A DNA stretch of 64,000 bases, taken from NCBI RefSeq assembly GCF_019578655.1, contig NC_063265.1, positions 23,856,285 to 23,920,284 on the forward strand, given 5' to 3'. Source of the DNA: Ricinus communis. Its lineage: Eukaryota; Streptophyta; Magnoliopsida; Malpighiales; Euphorbiaceae. The position numbers and the translations under genes are program-made. Below, piece after piece: positions 24,103 through 35,677 of this stretch (position 1 is the stretch's first letter; each line of letters begins with the position of its first letter). The notes below the pieces were generated by a model. The model searched no databases, was not told the origin of the DNA, and saw nothing but the letters and a program-made list of their open reading frames with translations.

Positions 24103-24272
24103 ATATATATATATGTAAAAGAAACCCTTTATAAATTCATGAATCTTCTTATTATCACTTCTATGGTTACGTCATGTGGCGGAGGTTATATATATATATG
24201 TAAAAGAAACCCTTTATAAATTCATGAATCTTCTTGTTATCACTTCTATGGTTACGTCATGTGGCGGAGGTT
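24103..24272. repeat. Tandem duplication, two 85-bp units
   Basis: Units 24103-24187 and 24188-24272 are nearly identical; the one clear difference is TTCTTATTATC against TTCTTGTTATC. Each starts with an (AT)n run and ends GTGGCGGAGGTT. The block lies just upstream of the LINE and could be a tandem repeat in its 5' untranslated region, though that link is inferred from position only. Confidence 0.9.
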
Positions 24273-24564
24273 AGTGTCATTTGTTGGTGGCCAAATAGGT
24301 TAAGTACATTTTCACTATAGTCCATATTTACATATAAGGGTTTATCATTTTTTAAAAATCTCTTATGATACCATCTCTATCAATTTTACTGCTAATATTT
24401 GAATATCTCCTTCTAAGGTGGCGGTGCCTAGGGTTCTGCGCGTCTCTTTCCTTGCATAGAGGAAGATCTCTCGCTCTTTGTGAGATCCTCATTCCTAAGC
24501 TAGGTGTCTTATTTTTTAGCCTTTCTTTATATTTTATTTCTTTTATATTTTTATCTTTGATATC

Positions 24565-25850
24565 ATGAGTATTGAAGAGCTAGCAACTATTTGTCAAAAA
24601 TTGAAACTTGACGATGATAGGTCTATCCCTGTTTCCATGTTCATGATGTGGTGAAAGAGGTTGCATCTAATAAACTGAAATTTTTTTTGGCTTGCCATGT
24701 CCATTCATCTAAGGCTGTCAACTGTGATATTCTTTAAAATGTTGCACTTGTTTTCCTACATTGTAGTAAGGGTGTGGCTGTTGAATTAGTTGGTGATGGT
24801 ACTTCTCTTTTAAAATCTCAGTCTAAAATAGATGGTTCAACAACCATATTAGGTGGCCCTTAGAATTTTAACAATTCTCTCCTAATGTTTTTAGAAATAA
24901 AAGGGAACTAGTAGGTTTCTGATTTGGTATTTGATTCCTCTCCGTTTAGGGTGCAGTTTTACACTGTCCCTTTAAGTTACATGACGCTGGATATTGCTTG
25001 AAGCTTAAGGGGTCAGATTGGCAAGGTGTTGGAAGTGGACCAAAGCAATAGTGGTGATTGTTTCGGTAAGTCCCTTTGCGTCATAATTAGGGTCAATATT
25101 TTTACCCCATTTCATTGTAGTACTTTGATGGATTTTGGTTCGAAGTATGAGTAGTGGCTAGTTATTTTAGTTTATGAGAGGCTTCTTGATTTTTCTATAA
25201 TTATGGAATTATTGGCCACTCATATTGTGAGTGTGAAGGTTGGGATGGGCATTTGGGTCTTTTAAGTTTTAGGTTTGCTTCATGGATGAAGGTGTCTACT
25301 TTGGGTCAAGTTTCCTCCAAATAGAGTCCGAAAGCTCCTCCTATTTTTAAATCGAAGGTGGCTAAGGCTTTTCATTGTGCGATTGTTGCCTCCCTAGCTA
25401 AGTCATATGATTCTTTACCTAGGTGTAATAGTGATTGTGATTCTGTCATTGTCAAGAATGAGTAGAGTTTCGGTGAACGTGACCATGATCTTGTCATGGT
25501 TCCGGTCGGGCAAATCCTCATTGGTCGCCTGAATGAGCAGTTACGTAGTGATGCTTTCAAGGCTTCTTTTATGCCTCCAAAAAGATTATCTTTGTGGGGA
25601 GCTAGTAAGGATAATTTATTGAGTTGGAGAAGTAAGGCAAGAATAGATAAACCTGTATTGGGTAAGGCTGATATATTACTCTCTCTATGTCAACCAAATC
25701 CCATTATTTCTAAAGTGGACAACAAGCATGTTTTAGTGGAAGGTCCTACAGGTTCAGATAAGTCTCATTCTATTAAATAAAGGAAGGTCCTTTTTGATTC
25801 TGTTACTAATGTTTTGGGTTCGACGGAAGCTGCTATGTAGCTTTGCCATC
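24565..25850 (+). pseudogene. LINE ORF1 (gag-like RNA-binding protein), decayed
   Basis: ORF1 of plant L1 elements encodes an RNA-binding protein that associates with the element's RNA. Translation from ATG 24565 starts MSIEELATICQKLKLDDD. Near 24950-25190 come segments typical of the DUF4283/zf-CCHC_4 type: VQFYTVPLSYMTLDIA, QIGKVLEVDQSNSGDCFGK, and a piece with LMDFGSKYE followed by VYERLLDF. The zinc-knuckle cysteines are not readable in one frame (MELLATHI stands where CGxxGH is expected). Several in-frame stops, including one in the conserved tract, make it a pseudogene. Confidence 0.75.
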
Positions 25851-25854
25851 AAAT

Positions 25855-26744
25855 ATGAGTCTTTTATATTGGAATGCTAGGGAACCCTCGTGCATTCAAT
25901 AATTTGAAGCATTTAGTTAGCTTAAAAGATCCAGTTATTTTATTTCTTTATGAAACTAAGTTAAGTGTTTGTTGTTTCTCATTTAAGACTTTCTTTATAT
26001 TTTTCTGGTGGTTTTAGTGTGATAGTGTTGGTTCTAGAGGGGATTTATTATTGGTTTAGAAAGATTCTTTTGTTGTCTCTATTAAATTTTATTGGTTGGG
26101 TCATATATTGATTGTGTCATTGATCTCACTAGTAAAATTTGGCATTTTACAAGAATATATGGTTATAGTAGGGCTGCCCTATGGCCTTATACTTGGTCAT
26201 TGATTAGACAATTACAATCTATGTCTGAGTTTACCGATCTTCCTTAGTTAATAGGGTGATTTCAATGAGGTATTATTGGATAGTGAAAAGAGTGGTGGCA
26301 GACCTCGTGCATTATCTCAAATGACAAGGTTTGACAAAGTTTTGGATAACTATGGACTGTTTAGTTTGGATGCCAAGGGCCATCATTTTATTTGGATGAA
26401 TAAGCATGCTTCTAGGAATCTAATAGTTGGATCGATTTATTGCCTCGGCTGAATGGTTGGACTGCTCCCCTATGGCCTCTACTCCATTAACTTTTCATAG
26501 ATCTGATCATCAGGTGATTGAACTTATCCTACATGCTCTCGGATCATCTCCTCCATATCCGAGTGTTGGATGGAGAAGGCCATACTTTTATTTTGAAGAA
26601 TTCTAGGTGCAGGATGTTGAATGCTAAAACATGATTATAGAAGGTTGGTTGAATGTGTTGTATGGCCATAATGAATCAATTGCTTAATTGATTAATGCGC
26701 TGCTATAATGTCTAGTTGGAGTTGGACCAAGTTTATGAAATTAT
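25855..26744 (+). pseudogene. LINE ORF2 5' part: AP-type endonuclease, decayed
   Basis: The endonuclease nicks target DNA to prime reverse transcription. From ATG 25855 the frame begins MSLLYWNAREPS, the usual start of plant ORF2. Later, across shifting frames, come FTRIYGYSRAALWPYTW, a piece equivalent to GDFNEVL (near 26250), SEKSGGRPRALSQMTRFD, LDAKGHHFIWMN and FHRSDHQVIEL. These are the conserved blocks of the exonuclease-endonuclease-phosphatase fold, including the SDH motif. Numerous stops and frameshifts show it is inactive. The frame continues across C2 at 28215. Confidence 0.8.
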
Positions 26745-28209
26745 TGATATCCTTGATACTACACATGTTTGTGTGCTTGATTTTGAGTTTTCTTTAGGAC
26801 AAATTATGTTTCTTTTTTGTATTAGAATCACCATATTTTAGTTTTCTTTATGTCTCATGTGTTTTTCTAGGTACATTATCAAAGTTAGAGAGGAATTGGA
26901 TTAAAATCGAAAGAAACAGACAAATCGAGTGCATCAGACTGATCAACACGCCTGTGCTGAGAAGCAAGATCATGGTCAGACGACATGCTGAGAAGAAATG
27001 ATATGCAACACAATTTCCGAGAGTGACAATTCCTAGAAGCATGCCTATCTTGAGTAGCACGATCCAAATCCAAGCCGTGCTAAAGAAGGCTAGATGTACA
27101 GTTTTATGCTCAACATGGCATAGATCCAGGCCGTACTGGTCAGCATGGCTTGGAACACGAGCATGTTGGATCCCGAAACCTAAATTAAAAGAAAAGAGAA
27201 AGAAAGAAAAGGTAGAGAAAAGGATAGAAAGAGAACTTTGGGGTATTCAAGACAAACCTTGAGAGCAACCTTCCAGATGATCAAGAAGAGAAAAACATAG
27301 ACAAATTCATTTTAACATCATCCAAATAGTTATTCTTAAGGATTGGATTGAAGATTTAAAGGAAAGAAGAAAGAGATCTTGAGCTGTAGAGATTAGATCC
27401 AGAGTTATTCAAGAGGAGATAGCATCTTCACCATATGAGAAAAGGGTGTTCATATTCTTTTCAATTCTTGTTTGCTTTTTATTTGATTCTTGTATTAGTT
27501 TAATCATGAACATGTGTAACTAATCTTGTTAAACCCATTTGAGGGTGATCTTTAGCCATGCTAGGCTTGTTTTGTGCATAAGTGATTAGATTATTGATTT
27601 AAGATTGCAGTTTTCATTCAAGTATAATGAAATCTATTATTTCTTCTTCGTTGTTGAATCAATTTGAGAACTCCTTTGTAATTGATAAATTCAATTAAGT
27701 TTGGACAACTGCTTATGTGATTAGGTGATTTGTATCTTAGAGATAAGTGTAATAACTTACTAGAATAAGAACTAGACATTCATATTAGTGGTAATTTAAA
27801 GATTAATGCTATTCTAAAATCAATTGTTAGGATTTAGATCTTTAGGGTTAAGAATTAGTTAACTCGAGAAAGATGCCAATTCACTTAAGAAATTATTCAC
27901 AGATAATCAATCAATTCATAATTTATTGTTTGTAAGCCGGCTAGCTAAAGTGATCCCTAATTAGGTTAACTCATCTCATTATCTTTTTCAACTTTCATTC
28001 TCTTTGTTAAAATATAGTTTTCAATTGCATTCTTAATCATTTATAGTTAATGATCTTCATCAACTTTTGATCGGTTAGATAATAGGAATAGCATAGTAGC
28101 AGTAGTTTCTCAGTTTCCATGAAATACGACATTAATACTTGCCATAGCTAGATTACATTCAATAGGTGCACTTCCTTATAGATTGCTAGTCGTGTTCAGT
28201 GAGCCATCA
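26745..28209 (+). mobile_element. Solo LTR C2 (family C), 1465 bp
   Basis: It begins TGATATCCTTG and ends GAGCCATCA, flanked by ATTAT (26740-26744) and ATTAC (28210-28214), a 5-bp duplication with one mismatch. LINE sequence continues on both sides. It aligns with C1 (11926-16240, reversed), including the 3' segment with GATTACATTCAATAGGTGCA, and carries the same type of GTGCTG/CAGCA motif cluster at about 26945-27170. No coding region. Strand is arbitrary but opposite to C1. Confidence 0.85.
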
Positions 28210-28214
28210 ATTAC

Positions 28215-31127
28215 CATCTGAAATATCTAAAGTACAAGCTGATATTGAGAGCTTGAAGAACGATAGTTGTAGTATTAGAGATCTTAAATGGTGAAAATAC
28301 TTAGAAGCTCAATTAGATAAACTACTGGTCAGTGAGGAGATTTATTGGAAACAACATAGTCGTGTGGCCTGGATGTCTCATGGAGATCGTAACTCAGGGC
28401 TATTCCATCAGATGATGTCTCGTCGATAGAGAAATAATACTATTCCTAGCCTTTATAAACTAATGGTGTTTGGTGTTCTCGAAGAGAGGATGCAGTTTCA
28501 ATTGTGTCAGTATATTTTTTTTGACAAGGTTACATCAGTGATATAGCCTTTAGATTTCGATGCTATGAATAGCTATCTTACTGCCCCTTTCTCTCCTAAA
28601 CAAAGTGCAGAGGACACTTTTTTAAATGAATCCTAATGAGGCACTAGGGCTTGATGGGATGCTGGCCCTTTTTCTTCTAGAAGTATTGGTAGATGGTGGG
28701 TGTGGATGTCACTAAGGACTATTTGGATGTTCTAAATAGTGGTAAGGAGCTCTGTGATTGGAATACCACTTTAGTGTCACTTATTCCTAAGCTTAAGGAC
28801 CCTAGTTCTATTCAGGAATACAGACCTATAAGCAAATGTAATGTCAGGTATAAAATCATTTCTAGAGCCATTACTAATCATTTCAAGGGTATTGTAAATC
28901 AGGAGATTGATGAGTCCTATAGTGCTTTTCTTCCTAGCTACCAAATTACAAATAATGTTATTTTGGGTTTTGAAAGCATTCACTAGATTTAGAACCATAG
29001 ACAAGGGAAACATGGCTTTTTATCTCTCAAGTTAGATATGAGTAAAGCTTGTGACAAAGTAGAGTGGATTTTCCTTTTCCAAGTGATGCATGGAATGAGT
29101 TTTAATGACTCATGGATTAATTTGATTTATAGATGCATTTCCTCTATTTCATATTCTTTCTAAGTGAATAGGATTATAAAGGGCTACTTGGACCTTCCAG
29201 AGGACTTTCACAGGGTGATCCTTTATCTCTACATTTATTTCTGCTATATGGTCAAAGGCTTTCTTCCCTTATTCATTCAATCGTGAGCTCGGGACAATTA
29301 CATGGTATTCGGGTGTCAAGGTATGCTCCTGCTATATTGCATTTATTTTTTTGAGGATGACAATTTAATTTTTTATGAGGCTGCTTCAGGTCAAGCTATG
29401 AATTATGAGGCTGCTTCAGGTCAAGCTATGAATTATGTAAAATTTGCTTTATTTTCTATTGAAGGGAAGGAGTGTTTGATTAAATCAGTTATCCAATCTA
29501 TTCCTTCTTATACCATGTCTTATTTTAAAATACCTTCTTCGATTCTTAAGGAGATAGAGAAATTATGTGCTAATTTCTAGTGGAGTATGGAGGATGGGCA
29601 TAATAAATTGCATTAGAAGTCCTGGGAAAGTCATGTAAACCGAAGTCTTTAGGAGGTATGGGCTTTAGAAATTTGAGGGTATTCAACCAGTCTATGGTCG
29701 GAAAATAGGCTTGGCACATTCTTTCTCACCCAGATTCGCTAGTATCTTAGTTCCTCAAGGCCTGATATTTCCCTAATAGTTTATTCTTGCATGCCTCATT
29801 ATGCTATAATTCCTTTTATCTTTTGAGGAGTATTTTATGGGAAGGACTCTTGTAACAAGAGGACCTAAATGGAGGGGTTGGTTGGGAAATGATGTTTGTG
29901 TTTATGATGATAATTGGATTGATAGACCCTTTGCTTTTAAAGTTCTGTCTCCTTCTTCTCTACCGTTGCACTCTCAGATTTCTTGTCTACCATTAGATAA
30001 TGGAAGTTGGAATGAGACTTTGATAAGAAGATATTTTTTACACTTTGAAGCTGAAGACATTCTCAATATGACTTGTCCTCGTTTTAGGTAAGTCGGCATG
30101 ATTTGTTGGCATTTTGATTGCAAAAGTATTATACGGTTAAGAGTGGTTATTACATTGGGTCTCTTCCTCATTTACAAGTGCCTTCTCTCATTCCTTGGTA
30201 GTGCTTAGCTGGTGGAAGTTTCTTTGGAATATTACTCTCCCTCCAAAGGTAAAAATTTTCATATGGAGATTGTGTCGTGATCTTATTCCTTACTAGTGTT
30301 AATATGTTTCAACATCATGTTTCTTGTAATCTTACATGTCTAGGATGTGGATTTGGTTTTGAGACTTCTTTACATGCTATTTTTTACTGCCCTCATTCTA
30401 GAAAGGTATGGAAACACAACTCTTTCTCAGTCTCATTTGTGAATTCAAAGCAAATTTGTTCGTGAGCTGTGTATGACTATTAAATCGAAGGTTGAGAAAT
30501 AAGAGTTTGCTATTTTTTACCTCTTTTTTTGGATGGCATGATTTGGTAGGAATCAACATGTGCATGGGGGTGTTGGCTTCATCCTTAAAAACATTTTTAC
30601 TAAATTTGTCTCTAGGCATGAAGAACTTGTGGCTGCTTTAGAATTTGGTTCTGTTATAGCAACGACTACTCTCAGGGATGTTAGATGGTCTCTGCCAGTT
30701 CGAGATTGCTAGAAATTTAATGTTGATGGTGCTTTTAAGAGAGACGATAAGTTTGCTAGTATAGGAGCAATTTTGCGTGATTTTAAGGTTACTGTGGCTT
30801 CCATCTCAAAACCTTGTTCTCCTTTAATGGCTGAGGTATATACTGTGCGAGAAGGCTTATCCCTTGCAATAGAGTGTGGTATATTGGAGCTAAAGTGGAG
30901 TTGGGTTCGGTTGAAGCAATCAACATGACTTTGTAGTTTTATTTAGGATATTTGGTATCTTCTAGCTTATGTAGAGAGCTATTTCTTTTAATCCCGTTCT
31001 TAAAGGAGCTAATATGGTGGCTGATGGTCTTCTTAAGATAGGATCCTCTAATGGCTTCTTTCAAGTATAGTTGGAGGATAAGGTCCCACGTTGGCTTCTT
31101 CACCTCATATCTTCTGATTTGTTATAA
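28215..31127 (+). pseudogene. LINE ORF2 3' part: reverse transcriptase, zinc-finger and RNase H, decayed
   Basis: After C2 the ORF2 linker resumes (SEEIYWKQHSRVAWMSHGDR, about 28330-28390). Reverse transcriptase blocks follow: WNTTLVSLIPKLKDPSSI and QEYRPISKCNV (28760-28850), RAITNHFKGIVNQEIDESYS, a GLSQGDPLS block near 29200, and a degraded catalytic region. A zf-RVT region lies at about 30215-30450 (FLWNITLPPKVKIFIWRL). An RNase H-like end at 30715-31127 has KFNVDGAFKRDDKFASIGA and LMAEVYTVREGLSLAIE. A 30-bp tandem duplication sits at 29377-29436. Stops and frameshifts occur throughout. Confidence 0.82.
29377..29436 (+). repeat. 30-bp tandem duplication in the LINE reverse transcriptase region
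   Basis: Two identical 30-bp units (29377-29406 and 29407-29436) encode the in-frame repeat EAASGQAMNY twice. LINE proteins usually have a single (K/A)ASGQxxN block here, so this is a local duplication after insertion. Confidence 0.95.
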
Positions 31128-31276
31128 TATTGTTGCTTGGCTTAAGCTCATCTTGTAATTAGAACGCACTCTTTTTTCCTTATGGAGGTTTTTCCCAATT
31201 AGGTTTTATTCTTTATGGTTTTTAATGAGGCCTCTCTTGTTTCTTTGGCATTAATACATCTTCAAGAAAAATCTAT

Positions 31277-31757
31277 TATGATAATAGAATATTATATATT
31301 AAACATTTGCTGAAGATGTACATGCCTTGTATCTCTAAGAACCCTTGCACTAATTAGTAATTAGTCGACTCCGGTCGAAGGAATTTGATTTTCCCCTACA
31401 TTTTCTTATTTGTGATGACATTATTTCATTTTCCTCTAGGTTTTAATTCATATCTTTTTGTTATATATTCAGAACTTGCAATTAGGTTGTCCATGGAATT
31501 GCCAAAAGGGCTTTATCTAGAGGAAAGTTATAATGGTGGAGGTGCCTCCTCACTTATGGCAGTGTATTTTTATAGATAATGTTTTTTACTAATGAAGTAT
31601 GTCTTTCTGATTAGGAAAAAAGTAAAAAAAGGTATAACATTTCTTTTTAATCTCACAAATCAGAATTTGATATAGAATGAACTAAATCAAAACTATGCAC
31701 ACATGTCGCTCTTTTGGAGCTATTAGAGCTATAAATTTCTTTCTGAAAGTGGACAAT
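31277..31757. other. Spacer between LINE and solo LTR B3, unrecognised
   Basis: A 64-codon open frame at 31385-31579 has no recognised domain. The segment 31690-31731 (ACTATGCACACATGTCGCTC…) recurs in diverged form at 33074-33120 on the other side of B3. Nothing else was assigned. Confidence 0.4.
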
Positions 31758-32916
31758 TGTGGATGGCAGTTTCGGGCGCGCACCCAAATGTCTTTAGCGA
31801 CAACAACACTGTAAGAATTTTCAACCTAATTGGAAAAACACTAACTAATCATTGAGACTAACGCAGAGATGGGAGTCGCCACTCGGGTAATCACCAGGCA
31901 CTTTCATTAATGAGTAGCTTTTCTCAGATTTCATAAGAAAGCTTAAGCCACAAAGTCCAGAGATGAATCCAGAAGCCAATTTCCTTATTTTTATATATTA
32001 GTCTTTAAAAGAATCTAATCATATTTCTAAAAGTAAATAATATAAAAGAATAAAAGATAAGAAAAAGGAATGAAAGAGCCAATTTCATGACGAATATAGA
32101 TGTATGGTGTAAGAAACCCTTAGGTTGTCACCGTGTATATTGGATTTGCCAGTCTCGGACAATGAGGAAGTAGTTGAATCAAAAACCGAGTACGAATCTA
32201 GAGCTGGATCTGACTTGGGAAATCTTCTGTCAATTAAAAAAAGTTTCCAAAAGTGCTCTTTCTTAAGTGGCTAGTCTCCTAAAATCCTCTTTCTTCAGTG
32301 TCTTGAGTCTTTGAATATTGATAATGATTGACAGTGCAATTTATTCTATTTTCTTTTGATTTTATTTCTTTTCTTTCTTTCTCAGTGCTTCTTCCCTCTT
32401 AATATTACTCTCGATCAAATCTCAATCCTTGCCTCCTCTCTTGAAATCCTAAACTTCTCTTTCTATTTATAGAGGTAGAGTTTCAAAGTAAATCTTAGAG
32501 AAAGAGATAAATTCTAGGAATATATCAATAAATATCCTATTTAATTATTTAAAATTAAAATAATTATTGATAAAACAATGATTATCGTCAAGAAAACCTT
32601 CTATAACCTATACTTAGACGTAAAATCATCTTAAAAAATGATGTTAGAGAGTCAAAATCTCATGTACAGCCGATTTGGCTGCATGTACATCCGATTGGCT
32701 AGGAAAAGTTTATGAAAAAATTGCAATTAGATCTCTGAATTTTTAAAAACTGTTGTTTTGACCTTCAAATTTAATTTTTTCTGACAATTAGATCCAAATT
32801 AATTTCGAAAAAGTAATTCCAACTTCACCTCCCGAGATCCGAGAAAGCAATAACTCTCATCATAAAATTGTCTATTTTTTCTCTCGATATCTATATCCGG
32901 AAAAGAGGTGCTGACA
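31758..32916 (-). mobile_element. Solo LTR B3 (family B), internally deleted, 1159 bp
   Basis: The termini are TGTGGATGGCAG and GGTGCTGACA with an exact 5-bp target-site duplication ACAAT (31753-31757 and 32917-32921). It matches the two ends of the 2.24-kb B LTR but lacks about 1 kb from the middle: similarity jumps near 32010 from the TATATTAGTCTTTAA region to the CTAATCATATTTCTAAAAGT region. It therefore retains only the U3-side palindrome cluster (about 32660-32700). No internal sequence. Confidence 0.9.
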
Positions 32917-32921
32917 ACAAT

Positions 32922-33694
32922 CCATTTGATTTTATATCATTAATACTTATATGTGGAGTAATTTGATATAATTTTATTTGATCTATTTTAAAAAATTTAT
33001 TTTTGTTATTATTCTCGTTACATTAGAATTAAATTACAAAAGTGAACAATTCATATTTTTCAAGTTGTTATAAATACTATGCACACATGTCACTCTCTTA
33101 TAATTATTAGAGCTATTAGATGAGTGCTTAGGCTCGACATATGTGAGCACTTAATTTCTCGACATGTATTAAGAAAGTTTTTCCAATGTAAAGTGAATAA
33201 ATAAATAAAATATAAAAATAATAACACAATATAAAATATAAAAAATTAAATAATATTAAGTTTAGTTGAAATAAATTCTATGAAGTTTTATGAAATATAT
33301 TTACAAATTTAAGTTCACATGTTTGATTGAAATTAAATGTACATAATTAAATTTATAGAAAACATTTAGAAAATTTGTAGAAAGATTTTACAAAATTTGT
33401 AGAAAGTTTTGAAAAGTTTAGAAAACAATAGAAAATGCAAGAAAAATAGTAGAAAAATTCTAGGAAAAAATTTAGAGAAAGCATAAAATGGTTCAAAGAT
33501 TTTTGAAAAATCTTAGACAAATATGTACCATCCTAGAAAATGCTAAAAAGTGCTAGAAAATTATAAAACATTTATAAAGACTTAGAAGGCGACAATATAG
33601 AGACTAGGAAAATGGATGAAAGTGGTTAGAAACTTATCTGCACTTACCTATGTGTCTGGTAGGAGGATACAACATTTCATGGCCTAACCAACAA
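32922..33694. other. AT-rich spacer with A-rich TAGAAAAT-type simple sequence
   Basis: From about 33356 to 33530 the plus strand is dominated by irregular GAAAA/TAGAAA units (for example ACAAAATTTGTAGAAAG), almost all purine plus T. There is no frame and no terminal repeat. A short inverted pair, GAGTGCTTA/TGAGCACTTA, occurs near 33122-33154. Confidence 0.5.
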
Positions 33695-33925
33695 TATTAG
33701 TGAAATGTTTGAGTGGTGTGCCCGGATCCCAGTCCATTTGAGGGCTTGTGTGAAGACCACAGGGTTCCTCTCTTTTATCAAGACACTATCTAGATTCAAG
33801 CCTAGGAATGACATCTCAGTGCTGACGACTCTAATGGAGAGGTGGTCCAATACAACCCGCACCTTTTTGCTATCGTTTAGGGAGATGATGGTGACGATCG
33901 ATGACATTTCTAAAGCTAACTTCTA
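33695..33925 (+). pseudogene. Plant mobile domain (PMD/MAIN-type) fragment
   Basis: The plus-strand frame translates to EWCARIPVHLRACVKTTGF, then FKPRNDISVLTTLMERWSNT and TRTFLLSFREMMVTIDDIS. This follows the plant mobile domain pattern of a variable helix, then LxxLVERWRPETxTFHLPxGEMTVTLxDV. PMDs occur in MAIN/MAIL1 proteins and in several transposon types. Only about 75 residues remain. The frame ends at a stop just after the point where the domain should continue (LxLGLP), and copia sequence begins at once. It is either a fragment captured next to the copia element or a remnant of an older element. Confidence 0.6.
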
Positions 33926-35677
33926 AGACCCAACTTGTTTGGGTACCTAAAATCAAGTGATTTGACTCTCTTGTAGGTGTGTCTTAAGTCAATAAACACA
34001 AATCTTTGGCATGTTGATAGTGGATGTTCAAGGCACATGATGGTAGACAAAAGCCTTTTTATGAATGTCAAAAACTATGATGGAGAAAAAGTCACATTGT
34101 TAATGATGCCAAGGGTAAGGCAATTGGCATTAGTTCTATTGGTAAGAATGATCAATCCTTTATTGATGATGTTATTCTAGTTGATGTGTTAAAGCACAAT
34201 TTATCAAATGTAAGTCAATTGTATGACAAAGGTAATACAATCACTTTTGACTCCAATGGATGCTATATCAATATCCTAGTGGATGACAAAGTAGTGTTAA
34301 AAGGAGAAAGAAGTGGCAATACCTAATCAATTGAACTACACAAGGTTATTAACCAATCTTTTAATTATTTTGTATCTATTAGCGATGTGTCTTGGTTATG
34401 GCATAGAAGACTTGGTCATGCAAGGATGGAGCTTTTATAGAAGTTAGCCAAAGAGGAGCTAGTGAATGAACTTTCTAAGATGAAGTCCATCAAGAAAAAA
34501 CCTTGTGAGCTATGTTAAATAGGATAACAAAACCTATCATCATTCAAATCTAAGAACATTATAAGTACTTCTAGACCACTCCAATCACTACATATCGATT
34601 TGCTTGGATCAACTAGAGTAGCTAGTTTGGATAGAAACTCATATACATTTGTTATTGTTGATGACTAATCTAGATTTACTTGGATTAAATTCCTTGCTTA
34701 TAAGAATGAAGCTTTCAATGTTTTCGAAACTTCTGCAAAACATTTTCAAAATGAAAAAGGATATTTGATTTCCTTAATTAGAAATGATTATGGGAAAGAA
34801 TTTGAAAATTATCTCTTTGAAACTCTTTGTAAAGAAATTGGAATTTCTCATAACTTTTCATCTCTTAGGAAACTATAAAAAACAGGGTTGTAGAGAGAAA
34901 AAATAGAACAGTAGTAGAAATGGCTAGAACAATGCTCAATGAGTATAAACTTCCTTCTAACTTTTGGGCGGAAGCTAGTAACACTTGTTGCTATGTTACA
35001 AATAGAGTTTTCAAAAGACTTTTGTTGAATAAAATTTCGTATGAGCTTTGGAATGGAAGAAAGCCTAAGGTTTCATAATTTAGAGCTTTTGGATGCAAAT
35101 GCTACATTTTGAATACCAAGAAAAATCTTGGGAATTTGACTCTAAAACCAATATAGGACTTTTTATAGGCTATTCCACATTAAGCAAAGCTTATAGAGTC
35201 TTTAACAAATGCACTTTAATAGTTGAAGAGTCTATGAATGTTGTATTTGATGAATCAAGCAAGCTTAATCCTGAAAAAAGTTTTTGATTGAATGATCTAG
35301 TAGGTGTATTTGAGGAGCTTAAAGTCAATCTTGATGATCCATAAAAAAGAATTGAAGAATCCATTAAGGACAATCAAGAAACCCAACCAAGTCATGATAC
35401 AACCCAAGAAGCTCAAATAATGAAAAATTCATAAAATCTTCCCAAGAAATGGAACTTCAAAAAGGATCATCCATCTACTCAAGTTATTAAAGACTTATCG
35501 AAGGGTGTAAGTACTCGTTCTAAACTTGTGGCATTGAATAATCTAGCCTTTGTCTCTCAATTTGAGCCAAGGATCATTGATGAGACTCTAAATGATGAAA
35601 GTTGGCTGATTACTATGTAAGATAAACTCAACTAATTTGAGAGAAATTAAGTATGAGAACTTGTTCTTAGACCTAAA
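33926..35677 (+). pseudogene. SIRE-like copia element, protease and integrase part, decayed
   Basis: 5'-truncated: no LTR, primer-binding site or full gag is seen. In order: a TQLVWVPKIK linker (33930); protease with WHVDSGCSRHMM (active-site D-S-G at 34016-34024); GAG-pre-integrase WLWHRRLGHARMELL near 34395; integrase with LHIDLLGSTR and IRNDYGKEFEN as the catalytic Asp blocks; and the C-terminal FIGYSTLSKAYRVFNKCTL (35160). Several in-frame stops (for example VDD-stop-SRF) show it is dead. The frame reaches …ELVLRPK at 35677 and resumes after B2 as KDHQIVG at 48196, proving that B2 inserted into it. Confidence 0.85.

Larger units (their letters stand above)
24273..31276 (+). mobile_element. 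Decayed L1-type LINE, split by solo LTR C2
   Basis: Order on the plus strand: 5' untranslated region, ORF1 (24565 to about 25850), ORF2 endonuclease (from 25855), interruption by C2 at 26745-28209, then ORF2 reverse transcriptase, zinc-finger and RNase H regions to about 31127, and a 3' tail ending in a short A-rich run near 31270. Many stops and frameshifts show an old, inactive copy. Excluding C2 it is about 5.5 kb, the size expected for plant L1. No convincing target-site duplication was found. Confidence 0.85.

Noticed and set aside
26745..28209. C2 as part of the LINE (spacer or 5' region of a second LINE)
   Set aside because: LINE ORF2 resumes at the next expected residues after 28214, the segment has TG…CA ends and a near-perfect 5-bp duplication, and it matches C1 elsewhere.
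33926..35677. The two copia parts as separate elements
   Set aside because: Protein frame and SIRE-type motifs continue exactly across B2, so one split element is the simpler reading.
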